64,000 bases of DNA from JAEUJM01 sp041908445 (GCA_041908445.1 JAYRFK010000110.1:8458-72457), one strand, 5' to 3'. Shown: positions 17,500-25,257, counted from the stretch's first letter. Numbers and translations: made by a program. The notes: generated by a model from the sequence alone, not told the origin.

Positions 17500-17570
17500 C
17501 GCGGCGGAGCGGAGCGCAGCCGCGAGGAAGGCGAATCGGATGGCGAAGCCGGCCCGACGGAGGAGGGCCC
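17500..17570. repeat. Class E dispersed intergenic element, copy 1
   Basis: A 70-base GC-rich element touching the stop codon of the amine oxidase gene. It resembles 19041-19109 over its whole length. A terminal hairpin has stem GGCCC/GGGCC (17551-17555/17565-17569) and loop GACGGAGGA. The rest of 17375-17499 holds no gene I can support; it would contain the promoter of the lipoprotein gene. Confidence 0.7.
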
Positions 17571-18913
17571 TAGCTGAGCGCGTCCAGGACCTCGCGGGCG
17601 GCCCGCTCCCCGGACTCGACCGCGCCGTCGAGGTACCCGGACCACTGGGTAGCGGTCTCGGTGCCGGCCCAGTGGATCGGGCCGATGGGCAGGCGCAGCG
17701 CCTTGCCGAACTGGGTCCAGACGCCCGGCGGGCAGTGGGCGCCGTAGCAGCCCCGGGTCCACTCCTCGGCGGCCCAGTCCCGCTCGACGTACCCGGTCGG
17801 GTGGGCGGCCTCGGGGCCGAAGTAGCGCACCGCGCAGTCGACGAAGGCGGCCCGGCGGGCGGTGGGCGAGCGCCGCCCCCACTCGACGCCGTGGCGGCCC
17901 TCGAAGAACCCCAGGAGGATGCCCTTGTCCGAGTGGGGCTGGGAGTTGTCGAACGTGACCGCCACCGGCCCCTCGTCGGACGCGGCCTGGCCGTTGAGGC
18001 CGGCGTCGCGCCAGAAGGGCCGCTCGTAGCTGAGCATGGCCTTGATCACGTAGCCGTGGGGGAGGCGCTGGGTGAGCAGGTCGCGCTCCGCGGGCAGTGC
18101 CGGTGCGTAGGCGATGCGACCCGCCAGCGTCGGCGGGATGGCGACGACGGCGCGGTGGGCCCGGTAGGCGCCGCCGTCGGTGTGGACCGTCACCCCGTCG
18201 CTCCCGTGGTCGAGGCGCCGCACCGGCTCGGACAGGCGCACGGCGTCGCCCAGCCCCTTGGCCAGCTCTTCGCTGACGAGGACCGTGCCGCCGACGACCC
18301 GGTCCTGCTGGGCGCCGCCGGTGGTGCCGATGAGGCGCTCGAGGCCCTGGCCGGACTCCAGGTAGAAGAGCGTGTGGAGCATCGAGAGGTTCTCGGGCTC
18401 GGTGGCGAAGACGGCCCGGCAGACGATCTCGTAGAAGGCCCGGGCGTCGTGGGTCTTGACCGTGCGGCGGATCCAGCTCGCGAAGGTCTGCTCGTCGAGG
18501 CGGTCGGCGTTGGGGGCGTTCCACGGGGCGTCGAGGGGGATGGCGTCACGCCACTTGTCGACCTGGCGCTGGGCTCGCAGCAACTCGGCGAGGGCGAGCG
18601 GGTTGAGCGGCGGGTTCTCGGAGGCGGAGACCTTGCGGGTGCCGCCCAGCTCGAACACGCCGGCGCCGTCGTCGTAGGTGGGGTGGGTGACGAGACCGAG
18701 CTCGGCGATCAGGGCGTTGATGCGGTCCTGGCCGGGGCCGACCCACTGGCCGCCCACCTCGACGGTGACCCCGTCGACCTGGTCGTTCAGCGTCCGCCCG
18801 CCGACGCGGTCCCGGGCCTCGACCACGACCACCGAGCGGCCGGCGGCCTGGACCCGGCGCGCTGCGACGAGCCCGGCGACCCCCGCCCCCACGACGACCA
18901 CGTCGGCGTCCAC
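17570..18913 (-). CDS. Flavin monoamine oxidase-family protein
   Basis: FAD-dependent amine oxidase of 447 residues. It opens with the dinucleotide fold VVVVGAGVAGLVAARRV and the EARDRVGGRT motif, has the substrate-domain segment VEVGGQWVGPGQDRI, and ends with the family C-terminal motif HWAGTETATQWSGYLDGAVESG that contacts the flavin. Such enzymes oxidise primary or aromatic amines to imines and release peroxide. No signal peptide. The start is GTG at 18913. Downstream it ends in a class E element; upstream lie a class D hairpin and a second class E copy. Substrate is unknown. Confidence 0.88.
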   Translation of the reverse strand: MDADVVVVGAGVAGLVAARRVQAAGRSVVVVEARDRVGGRTLNDQVDGVTVEVGGQWVGPGQDRINALIAELGLVTHPTYDDGAGVFELGGTRKVSASENPPLNPLALAELLRAQRQVDKWRDAIPLDAPWNAPNADRLDEQTFASWIRRTVKTHDARAFYEIVCRAVFATEPENLSMLHTLFYLESGQGLERLIGTTGGAQQDRVVGGTVLVSEELAKGLGDAVRLSEPVRRLDHGSDGVTVHTDGGAYRAHRAVVAIPPTLAGRIAYAPALPAERDLLTQRLPHGYVIKAMLSYERPFWRDAGLNGQAASDEGPVAVTFDNSQPHSDKGILLGFFEGRHGVEWGRRSPTARRAAFVDCAVRYFGPEAAHPTGYVERDWAAEEWTRGCYGAHCPPGVWTQFGKALRLPIGPIHWAGTETATQWSGYLDGAVESGERAAREVLDALS

Positions 18914-18972
18914 GCCCCCAGACTACGGGCCGACCCCGTGCACCTCCGGTTCTGCGGCCCGCCCCTGGGATT

Positions 18973-19013
18973 TCTTGGTGAGAAACCCCCGTATCGGGGG
19001 TTTCTCACCAAGA
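18973..19013. repeat. Class D intergenic hairpin, copy 1
   Basis: TCTTGGTGAGAAACCCCCG at 18973-18991 pairs perfectly with 18995-19013 around a 3-base loop TAT. Copies with the same stem core are at 49730-49762 and 52723-52755. This one is 100 bases downstream of leuD and 60 bases upstream of the amine oxidase start. Confidence 0.9.
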
Positions 19014-19040
19014 TCTGCAGCGGGTCGGGCGGGGCGACGT

Positions 19041-19109
19041 GGCGCAGCGGAGCGGAGCCGCGGGGAGTGCGAGCCGGATCGCCGAAGGCGCCCCGACGGA
19101 GGAGGGGCC
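19041..19109. repeat. Class E dispersed intergenic element, copy 2
   Basis: Similar along its length to 17500-17570. The terminal hairpin keeps the loop GACGGAGGA (19095-19103) but has stem GCCCC/GGGGC instead of GGCCC/GGGCC. It lies directly downstream of leuD on the minus strand, as copy 1 lies directly downstream of the amine oxidase gene. Confidence 0.7.
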
Positions 19110-19113
19110 AGTG

Positions 19114-19704
19114 TTACGCCTTGGGGAGGTAGCTCGGGCGGCGGGCCTCGTAGTCGTCGATGGCCGTCGCCGAGCGCAGGGTGATGCCGATGTCGTCGAG
19201 GCCCTGCAGGAAGCGCTCGCGGGTGGCGTCGTCGAGCGGGAACGACGCCTCGATGCCGAGTGCGGGCGCCGACACGGTTCGGCGGTCGACGTCGACGGTG
19301 ATCTCCAGCGTCGGGTCGGCCTGCACGCCCTCGAGGAGCTGGCGACCGACCGCCTCGTCCACCTGCACCGGCACGAGGCCGTTCTTGGTGCAGTTGTTGC
19401 GGAAGATGTCGGCGAACCGGGGCGAGATCACGGCCTGGAAGCCGTAGTCCATGATCGCCCAGACCGCGTGCTCCCGGGACGAGCCGGTGCCGAAGTTGGG
19501 GCCGGCCACGAGGATCGAGGCGCCGGCGTACTGCGGCTGGTTCATCACGAAGTCGCGGTCGTCGCGCCACTCCGAGAACAGGCCGGCGCCGAAGCCGGTG
19601 CGCTCGACCCGCTTGAGCCAGTCGCTGGGGATGATCTGGTCGGTGTCCACGTCGGACCGGTCCAGGGGGACGGCGGTACCGCTGACCACGGTGACGGATT
19701 CCAT
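19114..19704 (-). CDS. leuD: 3-isopropylmalate dehydratase small subunit LeuD
   Basis: Swivel-domain subunit of isopropylmalate isomerase, which moves the hydroxyl group of 2-isopropylmalate through 2-isopropylmaleate. The 196-residue product shows DVDTDQIIPSDWLKR, FVMNQPQYAGASILVAGPNFGTGSSREHAVWAI (the swivel loop, given here in part: GPNFGTGSSREHA) and FADIFRNNCTKNGLVPV. The start is ATG 19704, two bases past the leuC TGA; AAGGAG inside leuC lies ten bases upstream of it. It acts with LeuC and, since CimA is present, probably also isomerises citramalate for isoleucine. Confidence 0.94.
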   Translation of the reverse strand: MESVTVVSGTAVPLDRSDVDTDQIIPSDWLKRVERTGFGAGLFSEWRDDRDFVMNQPQYAGASILVAGPNFGTGSSREHAVWAIMDYGFQAVISPRFADIFRNNCTKNGLVPVQVDEAVGRQLLEGVQADPTLEITVDVDRRTVSAPALGIEASFPLDDATRERFLQGLDDIGITLRSATAIDDYEARRPSYLPKA

Positions 19705-19705
19705 A

Positions 19706-21139
19706 TCAGGCACGCTCCTTCGGGCTGCCGCCCGGCAGGTCGTCGGGGGTGGCGAAGGTGCCGGCGATCGCGGTGGCGGCCGCCACCGCGGGGGACACGA
19801 GGTGGGTGCGACCGCCCCGGCCCTGCCGGCCCTCGAAGTTGCGGTTGCTGGTCGACGCCGCTCGCTCGCCGGGGGCGAGCTTGTCGGGGTTCATGGCCAG
19901 GCACATGGAGCAGCCGGGCTCGCGCCAGTCGAAGCCGGCCTCGATGAAGACCTTGTCGAGGCCCTCGGCCACCGCCTGGTCCTTGACCATGAACGAGCCG
20001 GGGACGACGAGCGTGCGCACGCCGGCCTTGACCTTGCGGCCCTCGACCACGGCGGCGGCGGCCCGCAGGTCCTCGATGCGGGAGTTGGTGCAGGAGCCGA
20101 TGAAGACGGTGTCGACGGGCACCTCCTTCATCGGGGTGCCGGCGGTGAGGCCCATGTACTCGAGGGCCCGGGCCGCGGACTCGCGCTGGCTGGCCTCGGC
20201 GAACTGGTCGGGATCGGGGACGAGGCCGTCGATCGGCGTCACCTGCGCGGGGTTCGTGCCCCACGAGACGTGCGGCGAGATCGCGGCGGCGTCGAGGTCG
20301 ACCTCCTTGTCGAAGGCGGCGCCGTCGTCGGTGGTCAGCGTGCGCCAGTCGGCCAGCGCCGCCTCCCAGTCGGCCCCCTTGGGGGCGAAGCGGCGGCCCT
20401 CGAGGTAGGCGAAGGTGGTGTCGTCGGGGGCGATGAGGCCGGCCTTGGCCCCCGCCTCGATCGACATGTTGCACACGGTCATGCGCCCCTCCATGGAGAG
20501 GCCGCGGATGGCCGAGCCGCGGTACTCGATGACCGAGCCGATGCCGCCGCCGGTGCCGATGCGGCCGATGATGGCGAGGATCACGTCCTTGGCGGTGACG
20601 CCGGCGGGCAGCTCGCCCTCGACGTTGACGGCCATGGTGCCGGGCCGCTGCTGGGGCAGGGTCTGGGTGGCGAGGACGTGCTCGACCTCGCTGGTGCCGA
20701 TGCCGAAGGCGAGGGCGCCGAAGGCCCCGTGGGTCGACGTGTGGCTGTCGCCGCAGACGATGGTCATGCCCGGCTGGGTGAGGCCCTGCTCGGGGCCGAT
20801 CACGTGGACGATGCCCTGGCCCGGGTCGCCCATCGGGTACTCGGTGATGCCGAACTCGGCGCAGTTGGCCCGCAGCACCTCGACCTGCTTGCGCGAGATC
20901 GGGTCGGCGATGGGCTGGTCGATGTCGGCGGTGGGGACGTTGTGGTCCTCGGTGGCGATCGTCAGGTCGGGGCGGCGGACGGTGCGCCCGGCCATCCGGA
21001 GGCCGTCGAAGGCCTGCGGTGAGGTGACCTCGTGCACGAGGTGGAGGTCGATGTAGAGCAGGTCGGGCTCGCCCTCCCCCGAGTGGACCACGTGGCGGTC
21101 CCACACCTTCTCGCTCAGCGTCTTGGCGTCACCGGCCAT
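19706..21139 (-). CDS. leuC: 3-isopropylmalate dehydratase large subunit LeuC
   Basis: Catalytic aconitase-fold subunit carrying a [4Fe-4S] cluster. The 477-residue product has TLSEKVWDRHVV at the N-terminus, LHLVHEVTSPQAFDGLR, VCGDSHTSTHGAFGALAFG, and the cluster cysteines in VFIGSCTNSRIEDLR and EPGCSMCLAMNPD. The C-terminus SNRNFEGRQGRGGRTHLVSP is also typical. ATG 21139 is the start. leuC and leuD are co-transcribed. The upstream gap of 72 bases to the divergent NdgR-like regulator contains a palindromic operator, so repression by that regulator in response to leucine state is likely. Confidence 0.95.
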   Translation of the reverse strand: MAGDAKTLSEKVWDRHVVHSGEGEPDLLYIDLHLVHEVTSPQAFDGLRMAGRTVRRPDLTIATEDHNVPTADIDQPIADPISRKQVEVLRANCAEFGITEYPMGDPGQGIVHVIGPEQGLTQPGMTIVCGDSHTSTHGAFGALAFGIGTSEVEHVLATQTLPQQRPGTMAVNVEGELPAGVTAKDVILAIIGRIGTGGGIGSVIEYRGSAIRGLSMEGRMTVCNMSIEAGAKAGLIAPDDTTFAYLEGRRFAPKGADWEAALADWRTLTTDDGAAFDKEVDLDAAAISPHVSWGTNPAQVTPIDGLVPDPDQFAEASQRESAARALEYMGLTAGTPMKEVPVDTVFIGSCTNSRIEDLRAAAAVVEGRKVKAGVRTLVVPGSFMVKDQAVAEGLDKVFIEAGFDWREPGCSMCLAMNPDKLAPGERAASTSNRNFEGRQGRGGRTHLVSPAVAAATAIAGTFATPDDLPGGSPKERA

Positions 21140-21176
21140 GCTTCGGCTCCTCGTCCCGCGGATCGGATCGTGTCGC

Positions 21177-21205
21177 TTGTGTCTCAAATAGTGAGACGGT
21201 AATCT
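21177..21205 (+). promoter_or_regulatory. Putative promoter of the NdgR-like gene
   Basis: TTGTGT (21177-21182) and TAATCT (21200-21205) are 17 bases apart. The GTG start of the regulator is only seven bases after the -10, so the transcript is probably leaderless or nearly so. The palindromic operator 21181-21197 fills the spacer. Confidence 0.5.
21181..21197. promoter_or_regulatory. Palindromic operator GTCTCA-N5-TGAGAC (NdgR/LtbR-type site)
   Basis: A perfect 6-base inverted repeat with spacer AATAG, between leuC and the divergent IclR-family gene. Orthologous regulators (LtbR of Corynebacterium, NdgR of Streptomyces) are known to bind the leuC upstream region. Its position between the -35 and -10 of the regulator predicts autorepression along with control of leuCD. 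Confidence 0.72.
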
Positions 21206-21211
21206 TGCTTT

Positions 21212-21874
21212 GTGGGATCGAGTGTAAGCGGTGTGGGGACGTTCGACAAGGCCGTCGCCGTGCTCGACGCCCTGGCGGACGAGCCGCTGGCCCTCGCCGG
21301 CCTCGTCGACGCCACAGGGCTCCCGCGGGCGACGGCCCACCGCCTCGCCACCGCGCTCGAGGCCCACGGCCTGGTGCGGCGCACCGAGGACGGCCGCTTC
21401 GCCCTCGGCCTGCGTCTCGTGGCGCTGGGGCGGGCCGCCGCCGACCAGCTACCGCTGGCCGACGTGGCCAGACCGGCGCTGGCCGAGCTCCGCGACGCCA
21501 CCGAGGAGTCGGTGCAGCTCTACGTGCGCGACGGCGACCGCCGGGTCTGCGTCGCCGCCCTCGAGTCGCCCCACGGCCTGCGCACCATCGTGGCCATGGG
21601 CGCCGCCCTGCCCCTCGACCGCGGCTCGGCCGGCCGGGTCCTGCGCGGCGAGGATGGGGAGGGAGCCGACCATGGCTGGGTGGCGAGCGTCGCCGAGCGC
21701 GAGGCCGGCGTCGCCTCCGTGAGCGCGCCGGTCCGGGCGGCCGACGGCGCCGTCGTGGCCGCGGTCTCGGTGTCCGGGCCCATCGAGCGCACCGGCACCG
21801 ACCCCGGCGCCCGCTACGGCGCCGCCGTCGTCCGCGCCGCGTCGGCGATCGAGGCCGCCGCCGGCCTCCGCTGA
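21212..21874 (+). CDS. IclR-family regulator, NdgR/LtbR type
   Basis: A 220-residue IclR-family transcription factor. The N-terminal winged helix-turn-helix reads VGTFDKAVAVLDALADEPLA and ATGLPRATAHRLATALEAHG; the C-terminal effector domain includes ESVQLYVRDGDRRVCVAA, GLRTIVAMGAALPLDRGSAG, REAGVASVSAPVR and VVAAVSVSGPIER. This match to NdgR/LtbR is close, as is its place divergent to leuCD. Known orthologues repress leucine genes (and in Streptomyces influence other amino-acid genes). Length is slightly short because part of the loop after GRVLRG is missing. GTG start at 21212, probably leaderless. Confidence 0.87.
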   Translation: MGSSVSGVGTFDKAVAVLDALADEPLALAGLVDATGLPRATAHRLATALEAHGLVRRTEDGRFALGLRLVALGRAAADQLPLADVARPALAELRDATEESVQLYVRDGDRRVCVAALESPHGLRTIVAMGAALPLDRGSAGRVLRGEDGEGADHGWVASVAEREAGVASVSAPVRAADGAVVAAVSVSGPIERTGTDPGARYGAAVVRAASAIEAAAGLR

Positions 21875-21886
21875 GCAATCCACCCG

Positions 21887-21935
21887 TTCCTCCAGCAAGA
21901 ACGCGCGGTCGTGCCTTCCGTTTCTGCTGGAGGAA
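21887..21935. repeat. Class C intergenic hairpin, copy 1
   Basis: TTCCTCCAGCA (21887-21897) pairs with TGCTGGAGGAA (21925-21935), with a 27-base loop ending in CGTGCCTTCCGTTTC. A second copy starts 97 bases downstream. It follows the regulator stop (21874). Confidence 0.88.
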
Positions 21936-21983
21936 TGGACGCTGAGGCGGGCGGGCGCCGCGCGGTCGCGTCCACCGTCCTCG

Positions 21984-22032
21984 TTCCTCCAGCAGATCCG
22001 CGCGGTCGTGCCTTCCGTTTCTGCTGGAGGAA
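21984..22032. repeat. Class C intergenic hairpin, copy 2
   Basis: Same arms TTCCTCCAGCA/TGCTGGAGGAA (21984-21994/22022-22032) and same loop length and loop 3' half as copy 1. It ends 39 bases before the Ppx gene. The right arm of each copy contains GGAGGAA, a Shine-Dalgarno-like string held in a stem. Confidence 0.88.
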
Positions 22033-22071
22033 CGGGCGGGGTGGGGGAGGTGGCGCCGCTACGGTGCGGGC

Positions 22072-23640
22072 GTGACCCCGGGGACGGCGGCCCAGACGCT
22101 CGCCGCCATCGACATCGGCACCAACTCGGTCCACCTCGTCGTGGCGCGGGCCTACGGCAGCGGGCACTTCGAGGTGATCGGCCGGGAGAAGGAGGCCGTC
22201 CGCCTGGGCTCCGGGCAGGGCGAGATGAAGCGCCTCTCGCCGGCCGCCATCGACCGGGCGATCGCCGCCCTGCGGCGGTGCCGCCAGGTCGCCGACGTCG
22301 CTGACGCGCCGATCCGGGCCGTGGCCACCAGCGCCGTGCGCGAGGCGCAGAACAGCGCCACCTTCCTGCGCCGGGCGTGGGAGGAGGCGGGCATCGACGT
22401 CGAGGTGATCTCCGGGTTCGAGGAGGCCCGCCTGATCCACCTCGGCGTCCTGCAGGCCGTGCCCATCTACGACAAGCGGTCGTTGCTGGTCGACATCGGC
22501 GGCGGCAGCACCGAACTGCTCGTCGGGGAGCAGGGCGAGGCCGTGGCGGCTCGCAGCCTCAAGCTCGGCGCCATCCGCCTCACCCACCGGTTCTTCGACG
22601 CCCACCGGCTCAAGCCCGGCTCGGTCGACAAGGCTCGCCGCTACATCCGCTCGAACCTGGTCGGCTTCGCCCGGGAGGTCGAGCGCCTCGGCTTCGAGGT
22701 GGCGGTCGGCAGCTCGGGCACCATCGAGGCGATCGCGGCGATGGCCAACGCCCGCCGGGGCGACGAGCCGCTGCAGACGTACAACAACTTCGCCGTCTCG
22801 GCCCGCGAGCTCGATGCCGTCGTCGGTGCCCTCGTGGCCGCGCCCACGGTCGCCGAGCGGCGCAAGGTGCCAGGTCTCGACGCCTCCCGGGCCGACATCA
22901 TCCTCGGCGGTGCCCTGATCCTCGAGCAGGTCGTCGCGGGGTTCGGGATCGACGAGCTCCTGGTGTCCGACTACGCCTTGCGCGAGGGCGTGCTGCTCGA
23001 CACCCTGCAGCGCCTCCGGGGCCGCTCGCTGCACCACCTGAGCGATCTGCGCCGCCGCAGCGTCGACCACCTGGCTGCGCTGATGGACGACGACCCCGAC
23101 CACTCGGCCCGGGCCGCCGCGCTCGCGCTCGCGCTCTTCGACGAGACCCGCGACCGCCACGGCCTGCCCGAGGACACCCGGGAGTACCTCGAGGCGGCGG
23201 CGCTGCTCTGCAACGTGGGGCTGTTCCTCTCCCACGCCCAGCACCACAAGCACTCGTACTACGTGATCCGCAACTCCGAGCACCTCACCGGGTTCACGGA
23301 CCGCGAGATCGAGATCATCGCCCAGGTCGCCCGCTACCACCGCAAGAGCGAGCCCAAGCCGAAGCACGCCGAGTTCGCCCGCCTCAAGCCGGCGGACCAG
23401 GACGTCGTCCGGGCCCTCGCCGGGATCCTGCGGGTCGCGATCGCCCTCGACCGCACCCGCGCCGGCGCGGTCGAGGCCGTGCACCGGGTGCGCGGGCCCG
23501 CCGCCGGGGACGCCGTCGAGCTGGCCGTCACCGCGGCCGACGGTGCCGACGTCTCCCTCGAGCTCTACACCGCCGGCGAGGTCAAGGGCCTGCTCGAGCA
23601 GGTGTTCGAGCGCGACGTCCGCCTCTCCGTCGCTGCCTGA
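22072..23640 (+). CDS. Exopolyphosphatase / pppGpp phosphohydrolase (Ppx/GppA family)
   Basis: ASKHA-fold phosphatase of 522 residues that removes terminal phosphates from polyphosphate or pppGpp. N-terminal AAIDIGTNSVHLVVAR is the first phosphate loop; LLVDIGGGSTELLVG is the second; AVGSSGTIEAIAAM is also conserved. The C-terminal half carries an HD-type helical domain (AAALLCNVGLFLSHAQHHKH, VARYHRKSEPKPKH), which makes it a long-form Ppx. GTG start at 22072. Upstream are two class C hairpins and downstream a class B hairpin that separates it from a convergent gene. Confidence 0.9.
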   Translation: MTPGTAAQTLAAIDIGTNSVHLVVARAYGSGHFEVIGREKEAVRLGSGQGEMKRLSPAAIDRAIAALRRCRQVADVADAPIRAVATSAVREAQNSATFLRRAWEEAGIDVEVISGFEEARLIHLGVLQAVPIYDKRSLLVDIGGGSTELLVGEQGEAVAARSLKLGAIRLTHRFFDAHRLKPGSVDKARRYIRSNLVGFAREVERLGFEVAVGSSGTIEAIAAMANARRGDEPLQTYNNFAVSARELDAVVGALVAAPTVAERRKVPGLDASRADIILGGALILEQVVAGFGIDELLVSDYALREGVLLDTLQRLRGRSLHHLSDLRRRSVDHLAALMDDDPDHSARAAALALALFDETRDRHGLPEDTREYLEAAALLCNVGLFLSHAQHHKHSYYVIRNSEHLTGFTDREIEIIAQVARYHRKSEPKPKHAEFARLKPADQDVVRALAGILRVAIALDRTRAGAVEAVHRVRGPAAGDAVELAVTAADGADVSLELYTAGEVKGLLEQVFERDVRLSVAA

Positions 23641-23668
23641 CCGGTCGCGGCGCCGCCCGCACGACGAA

Positions 23669-23712
23669 CTGGCTCCCGATTTCGGTGTCCTGGCACCGAA
23701 ATCGGGAGCCGG
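23669..23712. repeat. Class B intergenic hairpin, copy 2
   Basis: CTGGCTCCCGATTTCGGTG (23669-23687) pairs with 23694-23712 with one mismatch near the base, around the same loop TCCTGG as the copy at 12891. Inner stem bases differ from copy 1 on both sides in a compensating way. It lies between the convergent Ppx and hydrolase genes, as expected of a two-way terminator. Confidence 0.9.
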
Positions 23713-23734
23713 AACGCAGGTGGGCCTGGGTTGG

Positions 23735-24673
23735 TCAGCGGCGGGGAAGGCGGGACGCCACGTCGGCGCAGGCGCCGAGCAGCGCCGGCACGAAGCGCTC
23801 GGGGTGCTGGGCGCAGCAGACGTGGTCGCCCCGCACGGGGTGGACCGTGGCGCCGGGGATCGCCGCCGCGAGCTTGCGCTGGCGGTGGGGCGGCACGACC
23901 TGGTCGAGCTCGGTGACCACGACCGCGGTGGGCACGTCGATCTCGTGGATCCACTCGTGCGAGCTGTACCGGCCGATGGCGGCGCCCGCCTCGATGATGG
24001 TGGCGGGGTCGCCGCGGTGGTACTCCCGCAGCGCCCACTCGCCGTAGGTGCCCTCGCCGGTGCGGCCGGCCAGCACCCGCAGGGCCGCCCGTCGCCGCCA
24101 CGAGTCGGGCGTGCCCCGGGCGAGCACCGACAGGCCGCCGAGGGCCCGGAAGGTGAGCTTCTCGGCGGGCTTGCCCCGGAAGTTGCGGGCGGTGGCGCAG
24201 AAGACGAGCCCCTCGACGAGGGTAGGGTGGCGGTGCCAGAGCAGCTGTGCGATCGGGCCCCCCATCGAGTAGCCGACCGCGACGACCCGGTCGACGCCCA
24301 GCGCGGCGCACGCCGCCGCGGCGTCGTCGGCGCAGTCGGCCAGGCGGAAGCGGTCCTCGGAGCGGATCCCCCGGCCGTGGCCCCGGTGGTCGATGGCGAC
24401 CACCGAGTAGCGCTCGCCCAGCGGGGCGTACTCGGGGAACCAGTTCAGGTCGGCGCTGGCGGTCCACCCGTGCAGCAGCAGGAGGGTGGGCGCGCCGGGC
24501 GGGCCGTCGATGGTGCGGACGAAGGTCGTGCCCCGCCCGGGCAGGTCGAGGGCGCGGCCGGCCGGCAGCGGTGGGGTGAGCGGCGCCGGCCCGGCGGCCG
24601 TCGAGGGGTCGGCCGCCGCCGTCGGGCTCCCGGGGCGGTCGGTGGAGGTGCCGGGCGTGGCCCCGCCCCTCAG
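23735..24673 (-). CDS. Alpha/beta hydrolase, probable CTG start overlapping greA stop
   Basis: A 312-residue alpha/beta hydrolase. The fold runs LPGRGTTFVRTIDGPPGAP, TLLLLHGWTASADLNWFPEY (oxyanion loop), VAIDHRGHGRG, the nucleophile in VGYSMGGPIA, TELDQVVPP (acid) and VRGDHVC (His). The conserved first strands lie upstream of the first ATG/GTG/TTG (GTG 24403) and no such codon occurs in frame before the next stop. A CTG at 24671-24673 overlaps the greA TGA in a CTGA arrangement, which suggests translational coupling from greA. An undetected sequence error is the main alternative. Substrate unknown. Confidence 0.75.
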   Translation of the reverse strand: MRGGATPGTSTDRPGSPTAAADPSTAAGPAPLTPPLPAGRALDLPGRGTTFVRTIDGPPGAPTLLLLHGWTASADLNWFPEYAPLGERYSVVAIDHRGHGRGIRSEDRFRLADCADDAAAACAALGVDRVVAVGYSMGGPIAQLLWHRHPTLVEGLVFCATARNFRGKPAEKLTFRALGGLSVLARGTPDSWRRRAALRVLAGRTGEGTYGEWALREYHRGDPATIIEAGAAIGRYSSHEWIHEIDVPTAVVVTELDQVVPPHRQRKLAAAIPGATVHPVRGDHVCCAQHPERFVPALLGACADVASRLPRR

Positions 24674-25140
24674 CGCTCGATCTCGACGATGGTGACGGTG
24701 AGGGTGCCGCCGGGCGCCTCGTAGCTGACCTCGTCGCCCACCTTCGAGCCCATGAGGGCCTCACCCAGCGGGGACATGGGCGAGATCACGTCGACGTCGT
24801 CGCGCTTCTCCTCGATGGAGCCGATGAGGTAGCGCTCGGGGTCCTCGTCGTCCTCGTAGACGATCGACACGATCGAGCCGCCGGTCACCAGGTCGGAGAC
24901 CTCGCTCTCGTCGACGATCTGGGCGACCTCCATGAGGGCCTCGAGGTGGCGGATGCGGGCCTCGGTCTTGCCCTGCTCCTCCTTGGCGGCGTGGTAGTCG
25001 CCGTTCTCCTTGAGGTCACCCATCTCGCGGGCCACTTCGATCTTGCGGGCGATGTCGATGCGCCACTCGGTGGTGAGGTACTTGTGCTCCTCGGCGAGGC
25101 GGTCGAACGCCTGCTGGCTGAGGTAGTGCGTCTGCGCCAT
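24670..25140 (-). CDS. greA: Transcription elongation factor GreA
   Basis: Rescues backtracked RNA polymerase by stimulating transcript cleavage through the secondary channel. The 156-residue product has the N-terminal coiled-coil hairpin with the acidic tip (ARKIEVAREMGDLKENGDYH) and KEEQGKTEARIRHLE, then the C-terminal FKBP-like domain with SPMSPLGEALMGSKVGDEV. Start ATG 25140; the N-terminus MAQTHYLSQQAFDRLAEE matches actinobacterial GreA. The alpha/beta hydrolase follows with overlapping codons. It is divergent from the isoleucine leader. Confidence 0.95.
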   Translation of the reverse strand: MAQTHYLSQQAFDRLAEEHKYLTTEWRIDIARKIEVAREMGDLKENGDYHAAKEEQGKTEARIRHLEALMEVAQIVDESEVSDLVTGGSIVSIVYEDDEDPERYLIGSIEEKRDDVDVISPMSPLGEALMGSKVGDEVSYEAPGGTLTVTIVEIER

Positions 25141-25220
25141 CGTGAAAGGGTAGCGAGGGCCGCCAGACGGGCAAACGGCCCGATCCGGCCCGGTGCCCCC
25201 CAGGTGGGTCCCCGCCCGGG

Positions 25221-25249
25221 TTGACGTTTCGTGACCGAGGCCCGACACT
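25221..25249 (+). promoter_or_regulatory. Putative promoter of the isoleucine leader
   Basis: TTGACG (25221-25226) and GACACT (25244-25249) are 17 bases apart, giving a start near 25256, one or two bases ahead of the leader ATG at 25258. This matches the arrangement before the leucine leader. Confidence 0.5.
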
Positions 25250-25257
25250 GGTGGGCG

